From NCBI GenBank assembly GCA_965644315.1, contig CBFFRQ010000031.1:62001-126000 (forward strand): a stretch of DNA of 64,000 nucleotides. Reading direction: 5' to 3'. The DNA is from Caecitellus pseudoparvulus (lineage: Eukaryota; Bigyra: Bicosoecida). The notes under the pieces are model-generated. The model ran no database searches and was not told the DNA's origin. It was given only the letters and a program-made list of their open reading frames with translations. The position numbers were made by a program, and so were the translations under genes. Positions 31,627 to 41,700 of the stretch are shown piece after piece; within the stretch, counting starts at the first letter, position 1; every line of letters starts with the position of its first letter.

Positions 31627-32130
31627 TTAGTGTGGTAGGCGGTGGGAGTACAGCTTCCCGAAGTGCCGGTTGGCAGATGGCGCGCCATCCTCTGAGCTCC
31701 CCGCTTGTGGTCGGCCCCACGGCCACCCCCGCCCTACGACGCGTCCCTCGTACACCTCCTCGCGAGCGTCAGTGGCGGATTCTTCGCCCGCACGGACGTG
31801 GTCTACCTGCACGCCACCTGACACCAAAGTGGAGGAGCGAGGGGCTTGTGCAGAGGGGCCCTGCACTTCTGGCTCTCCAGATACCGTGGCAGTGCCCACA
31901 TAGCTGGCCAGGATGTTCATTTGCCGTGAAGCCTCAGCCATGGCCGCTCTCACTGAGTACGCATCCACCGATGCCGCGCCGAGCCGAAACTCATCTCGAA
32001 TTCGGGCCGTGACTTCCGCACGTGTCGACTTTGGCAGTTGCTGGGCCAGCCGTAGGAATTGTCTGTATGTCTGCAGTGTCTTGGCCCGCTGAAGGAAGTC
32101 TTTCAGACCTGGGCCACTTCGGCTTGCCAT
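31627..32130 (-). CDS. LYR-motif protein, LYRM2-like
   Basis: 167 aa from ATG 32130, chosen because the recurrent element lies 5 bp upstream and no ATG exists above it. The first 80 residues match LYRM2: LKDFLQRAKTLQTYRQFLRL (a TYR variant of the LYR tripeptide followed by a conserved Phe), then IRDEFRLGAASVDAYSVRAA. LYR proteins are small mitochondrial factors that pair with acyl-ACP and assist Fe-S or respiratory complex assembly; LYRM2 is linked to complex I. The C-terminal half is unusual, polar and low in complexity. It converges with the RasGEF gene, leaving only 11 bp between stops, and is divergent from GCN5. Confidence 0.75.
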   Translation of the reverse strand: MASRSGPGLKDFLQRAKTLQTYRQFLRLAQQLPKSTRAEVTARIRDEFRLGAASVDAYSVRAAMAEASRQMNILASYVGTATVSGEPEVQGPSAQAPRSSTLVSGGVQVDHVRAGEESATDAREEVYEGRVVGRGWPWGRPQAGSSEDGAPSANRHFGKLYSHRLPH

Positions 32131-32135
32131 GGCTG

Positions 32136-32146
32136 CAATTTCCGCA
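32136..32146 (-). promoter_or_regulatory. TGCGGAAATTG element, exact
   Basis: Plus strand CAATTTCCGCA, 5 bp before the LYRM2-like ATG on the minus strand and 189 bp before the divergent GCN5 ATG. Confidence 0.6.
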
Positions 32147-32335
32147 CGCACACTGCTCACTTGACAATGAAACGTTCACACCACAACGCAAGTGCTCATG
32201 GACTCACCAGACAGCGTGAGTTTTGTTGGTGCTGTGCATTGTCTGTCAGGAGCGTTTGCCACTCGCTGCCGGAGCCACCGCACGACAGGGCCTGCAAAGC
32301 CTCCTGCGCCAGAGCATCCCTCAAACGAGCACACC

Positions 32336-33671
32336 ATGTCCAGCTCGCCTCCCGCCGCTGCTTCTGAGGCCGCCGCGCAGTCTCACCATGCCATCCAGGC
32401 TACAGAACTTTTGCGATCCAGTACAGCTGCTGTCCTTAAGTCGCCAGAGGCTGCACAGCCTGCGTCCGAAGACCTGGAGGTGGGCATGCGAAACGCCAGC
32501 GGCAGCTCAAGCAAACCCTGCACCGCCTCCCGCCTGCCATGCGCAGTTCCGCGTCATTACGAATGACGGTCACCCACAGCACTTAGTCTGGCTGACTGCT
32601 GTGAAGAACATCTTCTCACAGCAGCTGCCCAAGATGCCCAAGGAGTACATCACCCGGCTGGTGTTTGACCGCAAGCACCGGAGCATGATTGCCGTGAAGA
32701 CAGGGAAGGTCGTGGGGGGCATTTGCTACCGGCCCTTCTTTGCCCAGCGCTTCGCGGAGATCGTCTTCTGTGCCATCACTTCCAGCGAGCAAGTGCGTGG
32801 GTACGGCACCCGGCTGATGAACCACTTGAAGGAAGCCGTGAAGCTGGACGGCATCATCAACTTCCTCACCTACGCTGACAACTACGCCATCGGGTACTTT
32901 ACTAAGCAAGGCTTCAGCAAGCGTGTGACCATGGAGAAGCGTCGGTGGACCGGCTTCATCAAGGACTACGATGGCGGCACCCTCATGGAGTGCACCATCC
33001 ACCCGTCCCTGGACTACTTGAACCAGCGGCGCCTGCTCAACCAGCAGCGCGCCCTGCTCCTGCGTCGCATCCAAGACATTCAGAGTGGTGCAGCTCGCGT
33101 GCCCACACTCACCTCCAAGGTGCGCCTGTCCAGAGCGGGGGCTGAGGAGGCAGCGTCCAGCACCACCCAACGAGGCAAGCACAGTGAGGAGGAGCGCCGG
33201 AGGAGCCGCTTCCAGGCGGCGCTACAGGCAGCCTTGCAGCGCATCCAGGACCACAAGGACGCGTGGCCCTTCCTGGACCCCGTCATGGTGGACGACGCGC
33301 CAGATTACTACGACATCATCAAGCACCCTATGGACTGCCGCCGCATCGCGAGCAAGATCAAGCGGCATTCCTACACCAGCGTGGGGGACTTCGCTGCTGA
33401 CTTGCGCCTCATGGTGGCCAATTGCAAGTCCTACAATGCCGCAGACACCGACTACTTCAAGGCGGCAGAGGGCCTCATGCCCTTCATCGACGCGTGCTTG
33501 GCTGAATTGGTAGCAGATGTGGACTCAACGCCACCATCCAAACCGGGGACCGCGGGGGACCACGCTGCCGCCGCTGCCGCAACTGCGCGCCGGGCAGCAG
33601 CAGCTGTGGCTGCTGCAGCGGCCGCTGCCAGCGCAATCCCGGATGAGGATGGCGACGTCACCCTGGGCTGA
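32336..33671 (+). CDS. GCN5: GCN5-type histone acetyltransferase (GNAT plus bromodomain)
   Basis: Exons 32336-32479 and 32547-33671 (67-bp phase-0 intron) give 422 aa. The splice creates FRVITNDGHPQHLVWLTAVK, the conserved GCN5 entry. GNAT features follow: MPKEYITRLVFDRKH, the CoA-binding QVRGYGTRLMNHLK, and YADNYAIGYFTKQGF. The bromodomain (about 275-370) contains WPFLDPV, APDYYDIIKHPMD, and NCKSYNAADTDYF with the acetyl-lysine-binding Asn. It is the catalytic subunit of SAGA/ADA-type coactivators, acting on histone H3. After the bromodomain, which normally ends the protein, there is an Ala-rich extension of about 50 residues. The stop is 4 bp from that of the convergent Maf gene. Confidence 0.95.
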
Positions 33672-33675
33672 CACT

Positions 33676-34478
33676 TCACTGTGCGGACGCATCGGGTGTG
33701 CTGGCAGCTGCAGCAGCTACGGGCGGGGCAGCGGATGCTGCAGCATTGCCATCCGCTTCCTGCAGCCAGACTGCCAGGTGCTTTGCGAAGTCGTACAACG
33801 GGAACCCCTTCACGTTGTTGTAGTCACCCTCAATACCGGAAATTAGCATGGCACCCAGGGCTTGGATGCCGTACCCGCCAGCTTTGTCCAAAGGCTCCCC
33901 TGTCGCGGCGTATGCTGTCAGGGTCTCGCGTGAGGCTTCAGCGAAATGCACCTTGGTGGAGGTGGCCCAAGCCGCTTGTTCACGGGCCACGCTGCCGTCG
34001 CCGGCAGCAGGCACCAGCAGGACAACTCCAGACACCACTTCGTGGGTGGTTCCACTCAGGCCCTGCAGCATGGTCACTGCTGCTGCTTCTGAAGCCGGCT
34101 TCTCCAGGATACCGCCGTCCGTGCCCACCACCACAGTGTCGGCTCCAATGACGAGTTCAGGCGATGCTTCGCCGCCTTCCCCTGCCAGCCGACCAAACAC
34201 CTCCAATGCTTTCTGCCGTGCATTTTCAATGACGTAGTCCCCCTGCATTGTCAAGGGAGCCTGTGCGCTGCACGCCAACTCGTGGCAAGGAACGGTGCAC
34301 CACTCACGGCAGAGGAAAACGAGGACTTGTCCAGCGTCTCCGGAAACGTGGAAGGCACGATGGAGAATCGCAGCCCAATGGTTTCCAGTATTTCTTTGCG
34401 GCGAGGCGACTGTGAAGCCAGCACGATACGCTTGCTCTGAGCCTTGCCGAGGCACTGTAAAAGATGTGGAGCTGCCAT
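33676..34478 (-). CDS. Maf/HAM1-like nucleotide pyrophosphatase
   Basis: Exons 34308-34478 and 33676-34242 (65-bp intron) give 245 aa. Maf motifs: RIVLASQSPRRKEIL at the N-terminus, FPETLDKSS, ENARQKALEV after the splice, IGADTVVV with the catalytic Asp, ILEKPASEAAAVTMLQGLSG, TLTAYAATGEPLDKAGGYGI and IEGDYNNVKGFPLYD. Maf proteins hydrolyse non-canonical or dTTP/UTP nucleotides (house-cleaning). The tail is an added Ala/Pro-rich segment of about 30 residues. The start ATG 34478 lies 2 bp from an exact copy of the recurrent element shared with the divergent renalase-like gene. Confidence 0.92.
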
Positions 34479-34480
34479 GT

Positions 34481-34491
34481 TGCGGAAATTG
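34481..34491 (+). promoter_or_regulatory. TGCGGAAATTG element, exact
   Basis: Two bp upstream of the Maf ATG (opposite orientation to that gene) and 182 bp before the divergent renalase-like ATG. Confidence 0.6.
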
Positions 34492-34673
34492 ATCTCTCGC
34501 CTTGTGCCCGTAAAGCTCAAACTGGCTTGCCCAGCAAAACCTTCACCGACGCGTAGCTTTTCGAACCATGACTTTTGTGTGTCCGGTGTACTCTGGGTGT
34601 GTCAAGTGTCTCGAGAAAGGTTGACAATCAGCTAGGGCCCCTTCCACTTCTGACGTCAGCGCGGCTCCGAGGT

Positions 34674-35777
34674 ATGGCTGCTTCCGCTCCTCAACGGAGC
34701 CTCCTCGTCGTCGGCACCGGGGTCACAGCAGCGCACTTGTGGAAGCGTTTGCGTGGCTTGTCTGCTAACCTTGCTGTCACTCTCGTTGACAAGGCACGTG
34801 GGCCAGGTGGCCGGTTTGCCTCGTCCAGATCCCGCAACTTATCTGGTCCATCCGGCCCCGCCCGACTGGACCTCGGCGCCCAGTACATCACAAGCGAGAG
34901 TGAAAGCGTCAGCGTGCTCGCAAAGGAAGGGCATTTGAATAACTTCACTGCTTCCCTGCATGGTCAGCACGCAAGCCAGAAGCAGCGGCAGAATTGGGTG
35001 GCCCCCGGCGGCATCGCAAGTGTAGTGACTGAACTGCTGCATGGCGCGTCTCCGCTGTACCAACACCACCTGACCCACCTGGACATTGTCGAAGATGCAA
35101 ATGGGCATCGTCGGTGGCAGGCTTCTTTCAAAGACCAGCAAGCGCTTCCCGCAGTGGATGCAGTCGTCCTAACCCTGCCCGCCCCCCAGCTGCTTCAGCT
35201 GGAAGGGGATGTTCAGCCTTTGCTGTCGAAGGCAGCACCGGGACTGTCAGAGGTCGCGTACTCCTCCAGATTCGCAGTGGGGCTGTGGTTCACACCGGAC
35301 CAAGCAAGTGCCGTGCAGGAGTGTATCGCCGGAGCCGGCATGTACGTACCTGCAGACCAGTCGGACATTGTGCGTTTCGTGTCCAACGACACGGTGAAGA
35401 GGGGCGTGAATTGCGAAGCAGAGGGGGGCATGTCCATCGTGGTGCACAGCACCGTGCAGTACGGTCATGCTCATCGAGAGGAAGCAAAAGACGATGGCTG
35501 CAAAGCCGTGCTGCAAGAGCTGCGCAGGCTCATGCCCACCCTGCCTGAGCCAGTCGAGGTCAAGCCACACAAGTGGAAGTTTAGCCAAGTCACCAAGGCA
35601 TACGCAGACGAGCACGGTCACACACCAAATGCTGTCCTGGTGAGCGAGCATCCGCTGCTTGTGTTGGCTGGTGATAGCTTTGCAAGCAGCAACTACGACG
35701 GCTGCGAAGCATCCGCCAGTGCCGCAGCGCGCCTGCTGGCTCCTGCGGACCTCAAGTCGCCCGAGGCAGAGGAATAG
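34674..35777 (+). CDS. Renalase-like FAD-dependent oxidoreductase
   Basis: 367 aa, single exon, ATG 34674. The Rossmann start LLVVGTGVTAAHLWKRL, the next-strand acidic residue in VDKARGPGGRFASSR, and LDLGAQYIT identify the renalase / amine-oxidase-like flavoprotein family. The C-terminal FAD contact LVLAGDSFASSNYDGCEASA is present. Renalases oxidise isomeric forms of NAD(P)H; algal members are uncharacterised. The N-terminus has no clear targeting sequence. The last 26 bp overlap the 3' end of the BRCA2 gene on the other strand. Confidence 0.85.
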   Translation: MAASAPQRSLLVVGTGVTAAHLWKRLRGLSANLAVTLVDKARGPGGRFASSRSRNLSGPSGPARLDLGAQYITSESESVSVLAKEGHLNNFTASLHGQHASQKQRQNWVAPGGIASVVTELLHGASPLYQHHLTHLDIVEDANGHRRWQASFKDQQALPAVDAVVLTLPAPQLLQLEGDVQPLLSKAAPGLSEVAYSSRFAVGLWFTPDQASAVQECIAGAGMYVPADQSDIVRFVSNDTVKRGVNCEAEGGMSIVVHSTVQYGHAHREEAKDDGCKAVLQELRRLMPTLPEPVEVKPHKWKFSQVTKAYADEHGHTPNAVLVSEHPLLVLAGDSFASSNYDGCEASASAAARLLAPADLKSPEAEE

Positions 35778-38700
35778 GCCATAAGGGCATGATCCGTTCT
35801 CCCCCACTTCCACTCAGCATGTTTTGGACGGCTTCCTGTGCCAGAGCGATGAGTGCAGCACCACGATCAGACGCACACCACGCGGAAAGCGCATCATGGG
35901 CGCTGGCCAGGTGCAAAAAGCTGGACCCGCGCCGCACGGCAGATGTCGCATTGGTCGCGTCATCCCAACGCATTTGAATGACGCCAAGACTAGCTTGGTA
36001 CCGCTGGTACTGCACATCCTTCACTGCTAAGACCGTACCTGGGCTGAGCAATGATGCCATGATTTTTCGCTGCCAGCGTCCGGCAGAGCAAAAGACTTCT
36101 ACGGACGCCACAGCTCCATGGTGATCCATGAGGAAAATGTGAAACGTGTGGCTCATCAAGCCGGAAGCCATTTGCCGCTCGTCGCCATCTGACACCGCCA
36201 GCACCACGCCGACTGTGTCGAGCACGCGAGGCCCAATGAACACAGACACGCTGTCGTCAAACGACGTGAACGAGCCACAAGCAGCGTGAGCAATGCTTGT
36301 GAACACTGTGGGTAAAACTGCACCTGCTGCGCCCTGAGCTGACCGCGCACTTTTCGGTGCACGGCCGTCCGACGCCGGGACCCACGAACAAGCACGGTCA
36401 GCAGACAGAGAAAACTCTGCCATAGGGGGCGTCAGAACTCTGACATGGACACAATCTTCATCATGCCCTTGTGGTCCAACTCCCACTACGTTCACAAATC
36501 TCACACTGAACGGGTCTTGGGGCTGTAGAATGGCCAAGTGGCATGGCCCGGGTGCCCTCGCTTGGCACTTCTCGAACAGCTCATCCAGACTGCAATGCAC
36601 CTCCAGGAGAAACGAGAACTCAGACTTCCATGGTGCAGCGAGACTGTACAGGCAATGCTGCGTGATCAAATCTGAGCTCATGTTCGCAGGCAGGGAGCGG
36701 AGCCCGAGTGGAGGCACCATTGGCTTCCTCGCAGCGACCGACAACCCGCTGACGAAATACCGCTCACCAGCGCGAAAGCCCGCGATGGACTCTTCCCCGG
36801 CTCCCCACATTGATACACTCACAAGCTTCTTCTCCCCACCCGCGCGCTTGCGAGGAACAGACACGAGCGGATCACATCGCCATTCGCAGCAAGGCAACCC
36901 CTGTGTCCTGCACATGACCAGGAAAGGACTCCGCGGGCCTTCACAAACAAACCTCTCAGGGCATTCCTCAGACTGAACAGCAACCATTCGCTGCCTGCGA
37001 ACTTTTGCAACGATAGCTGCCGAGGCACTCTGCCTCGCTGATCGCACAACTCGGCGTCGTACGGGCACGCTGGCAGGAGTCCTGGGAGCAGCAGGGACGG
37101 GATCAGTGTCAACCGTGTCTGTCGCCTTCCCTGCATCGATTCTCTGGCCACAGGCTAGCAATACTCCGTCGCCCTCACCCCCCTCGCCCAGCACACTCGC
37201 TGCTCGCGCCTTCGCTGACTCGCTCACCACCAACGGCTTGTTCCGGCCCGTCACGAACCCCGTGCTCCCTCCGCCCCCCTCACCCCCCTCGCCCAGCACA
37301 CTCGCTGCTCGCGCCTTCGCTGACTCGCTCACCACCAACGGCTTGTTCCGGCCCGTCACGAACCCCGTGCTCCCTCCGCCCCCCTCACCCCCCTCGCCCA
37401 GCACACTCGCTGCTCGCGCCTTCGCTGACTCGCTCACCACCAACGGCTTGTTCCGGCCCGTCACGAACCCCGTGCTCCCTCCGCCGCCCTCACCCCCCTC
37501 GCCCAGCACACTCGCTGCTCGCGCCTTCGCTGACTCGCTCACCACCAACGGCTTGTTCCGGCCCGTCACGAACCCCGTGCTCCCTCCGCCCCCCTCGCCC
37601 CCCTCGCCCAGCACACTCGCTGCTCGCGCCTTCGCTGACTCGCTCACCACCAACGGCTTGTTCCGGCCCGTCACAAACCCCGTGCTCCCTCCGCCGCCCT
37701 CACCCCCCTCGCCCAGCACACTCGCTGCTCGCGCCTTCGCTGACTCGCTCACCACCAACGGCTTGTTCCGGCCCGTCACGAACCCCGTGCTCCCTCCGCC
37801 GCCCTCGCCCCCCTCGCCCAGCACACTCGCTGCTCGCGCCTTCGCTGACTCGCTCACCACCAACGGCTTGTTCCGGCCCGTCACGAACCCCGTGCTCCCT
37901 CCGCCCCCCTCGCCCCCCTCGCCCAGCACACTCGCTGCTCGCGCCTTCGCTGACTCGCTCACCACCAACGGCTTGTTCCGGCCCGTCACGAACCCCGTGC
38001 TCCCTCCGCCCCCCTCACCCCCCTCGCCCAGCACACTCGCTGCTCGCGCCTTCGCTGACTCGCTCACCACCAACGGCTTGTTCCGGCCCGTCACGAACCC
38101 CGTGCTCCCTCCGCCGCCCTCACCCCCCTCGCCCAGCACACTCGCTGCTCGCGCCTTCGCTGACTCGCTCACCACCAACGGCTTGTTCCGGCCCGTCACG
38201 AACCCCGTGCTCCCTCCGCCCCCCTCGCCCCCCTCGCCCAGCACACTCGCTGCTCGCGCCTTCGCTGACTCGCTCACCACCAACGGCTTGTTCCGGCCCG
38301 TCACGAACCCCGTGCTCCCTCCGCCCCCCTCACCCCCCTCGCCCAGCACACTCGCTGCTCGCGCCTTCGCTGACTCGCTCACCACCAACGGCTTGTTCCG
38401 GCCCGTCACAAACCCCGTGCTCCCTCCGCCCCCCTCGCCCCCCTCGCCCAGCACACTCGCTGCTCGCGCCTTCGCTGACTCGCTCACCACCAACGGCTTG
38501 TTCCGGCCCGTCACGAACCCCGTGCTCCCTCCGCCCCCCTCGCCCCCCTCGCCCAGCACACTCGCTGCTCGCGCCTTCGCTGACTCGCTCACCACCAACG
38601 GCTTGTTCCGGCCCGTCACGAACCCCGTGCTCCCTCCGCCCCCCTCGCCCCCCTCGCCCAGCACACTCGCTGCTCGCGCCTTCGCTGACTCGCTCACCAC

Positions 38701-41700
38701 CAACGGCTTGTTCCGGCCCGTCACGAACCCCGTGCTCCCTCCGCCGCCCTCGCCCCCCTCGCCCAGCACACTTGCTGCTCGCGCCTTCGCTGACTCGCTC
38801 ACCACCAACGGCTTGTTCCGGCCCGTCACGAACCCCGTGCTCTCTCTGCCCCCCTCACCCCCCTCAGCCCCAGCCTGTGCAACAAACCTGCTCATCACAG
38901 GTGATTCCCTAGCGCGCAGGCTGGTTTCAGTCGTCGAAGCTGGGAGGAAGGCCTGTGTTTGAGAAGCACCGGCTCGGAGCTGCTGCTGCGCTGTCTCGGG
39001 CGTCTCCTCACGCTGAGTGGGCTCCTCCACTGGCACATCTCTGTAGGATGGCGGTGTGAACGCGAGAGGCGCGTCTAAACTCTTGGTCTCGGGGAACGCG
39101 GGCCACTCGGGTGGTGCTTCGTGCAATACCATGGTTGCGAATGGCTTGCCGCTGGAAGACGGGTCAGAAGACATGGCCTGAATGGCTGCCGACATGCGAT
39201 CTGCTTGGTCTGCTTGCAGTGATTCCAGGCTCTGTGCGGGCACACACCCACTCTGCCTGGCTCGCGCTAATTGTACTTGAACATTATCCCGCTCACGGGC
39301 AAACTCCACTTGCAACTGCTGAACCAGAGCAGATGCTCGCTCACGGGCTTTGTCCTGCTCAAGCCGGTGCACTGCAGCTGCAACTGCGCTGGACACCGCC
39401 ACGACACGGGGCTTGTCGCCTTCAGCTTGGTCTGGACGATGCCCAGAGCCGTCGTCGCTCCCCGCCAACACTGAGGCAGGGAGCAGTACTTTGCAGCCGC
39501 TGACTCGCTGCACGGCCAGACTGAGTTGGGGTGCAGACCCACCCCCTTGGCGCAAAGATCGCAGCTGCACTGTGAACGTCCGTGCATGCTGGTGGCCCAA
39601 GCGCTTGTGCCACACAGCTCGGCGAGTGCCGTTGAATCGCAAGAGCAACACTGCACTGCCAAGTTTCTGTGGCGCCACCATTCCTCGACCACGCATGAGC
39701 CCTGGCGAGAGCGGGAAGCGCCAATGCCTTGTGGCCTTGGCTTGCCTTGGGCTCGCACTGGCGCTGCTCAAGGTACACATGCGGTCCGATGCAGTCTGGG
39801 TCCAGTCCCACCCAAGGTACACCGCATTGCACACAGTCTCCAGCGGGTCCATGCCGTCGTCCATGGGCCGCAAGCCAGACACTGGAGTCCATGATGGGGT
39901 ATCTGCGGGGTCCAAGAGCACTGTGCCCCTTGAGTACAGCTCGGCGCCGCACACTGCCAACTTGAGCCCTGGGAAGATCTTGCCCCGGCGAACTTGTTCT
40001 GCAAGCAAGTCGTCCACGGCACACTCGACGCTGTACCAGCCATCTGACACTTCCAACCGGATGGAGTCAGATGCGGCAGCACCAGCACTCCCACTGCCAC
40101 TGCTAGACGTGGAGACCACTTGTGCCACCACCAGCACCATGTACCGTGCAGGTGACTCGTCCTTCTCCAGAACCCGCCTCAGAGCGCTGCGTGAGCCCTG
40201 TGTGTACTCACGCTCGTAACGATGCCACAGTTGTTGGAGCACGGTGTCCCAGTCAAGCAGCACTGTGTCGCTGCCGGCGGGCGCCACTTGGACCCTTCCG
40301 TCTGCACCATGTCGCAAGCTGCCTGACAGCTGCGCCCCCTGCAGGCGGCTGCCACAGCGCTCGTAGGAGGCAAGCTTCCAGATGATCCACCGGTAGTGGT
40401 TCGCGACCCAAGCGGGAGAAACGCCAGCTGGTACCGCACCCCACTCCAGCAGTGTTGCCCGAGCATGGTCAGGGCCGCGCAGGGTGTCTGGCAGGCGGGT
40501 GTTGGGCTTGGCCACCGCCAGCGCGCCATCAGCACCGAACGCAACCCAGGCTGCCGAGGCAGCATCAATGCTCCAGAGGAATTCAAGCCGCATGGCAACT
40601 TGGGATGACTCCGTCCGCTCAGCGCTGGGAGCCAGCACGATCTTGCCCTGCGCCACCAAGCTCCGCACCCGAGCACCTCCCTCGCCCCCGCCCCCAACCA
40701 CCACGGTTGGCTGGCGAGCCAGAGACACGAGCGGCGCTGTCAGGGCGGGGGTAAGGTACCTCTCCACACGCTGTCGCTTGCGGGAGGAACCGGCCTGACT
40801 GCCTGGTGTGGTGCGGTGTGGGTTGGGAGTGGCCGAGAGTGGAGCCGTCGCCCGAGGCAACGGACGGGGTGTCACGAACTTGCGCGTGCGAGCTCGCTTG
40901 GAGGGATTCGGTGTCGCCGCTGATTCTGTCAGGGTTGCAGAGCTGTCTGCCTCGCCAGGTCCAGGTGTGTGGGGGGCGGGCACAGGCTCGTCAGCCGCAC
41001 CAAGTGCGCCGGGGGCAGGGAGCGTGCTGGGAAGGACAGGGGCAGCAAACGAGACGCTCTTGCGCCGCCGTTGCCGAGCACGAGCAGAGAGCCTGGAGAT
41101 CTGTGGGCTGAAGGGGCCCTCTGTGCCCGGAGTGGCGCCTGCAGTGTCCCCAGCTCGCAAGCTGATGCTGTCACCGCCTTGGGACTGCGAGTCCCCCTGG
41201 GAGTACATGAAGGCAGGGCCGGCGTCAGGGGCCTCGGAGACGATGTCTGAGGCAACGCTCTGATGATCGGCCACAAGGGGCAACATGGGCGTGACCGTGT
41301 GGGGGTCCCCCAAGGACACGCGTCGGCCAGGCCGTGTCGGCTGCCCTGGCGTGGCCAGCTGTGGCGACGCCGAGCCGTCCGAGGCAGGGGATGCCGGAGC
41401 ATCTGCTTGCATGAGAATGCGTGAAGCTGTTGCCCTGCTTGACTCCGAAGGGACGACAGGCACGTCATGTCCCGTGCGGAATCCGGAAAATGCCGGAGCC
41501 TGACCACTGTCCACGCCGCTCACAGCGTCTGCACCAGGAGAAGCGTCGGAGGCTTGCGAACTGCGGCTCTCCCGACCCTCAAGAGGTTGGTGTGACCCCT
41601 CCTCACTTTGAGAAGAGTTCGAATGGGGCGGCACGTCGTCCACTGCACCTGGCCCATCCTGTGACAGCACGCCAGCTTCTGGAGCTTGTGCTTGAAACGC

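Noticed and set aside
37172-38851. Possible CRISPR array or satellite
   Set aside because: Units are directly abutting 105-bp copies with no spacers, in frame with a conserved protein, in a eukaryotic context.
37106-38962. 618-codon open frame on the plus strand across the BRCA2 array
   Set aside because: It is antisense to the BRC array; it is open only because the 105-bp unit happens to lack stops in that frame, and the flanks lack protein-like sequence.
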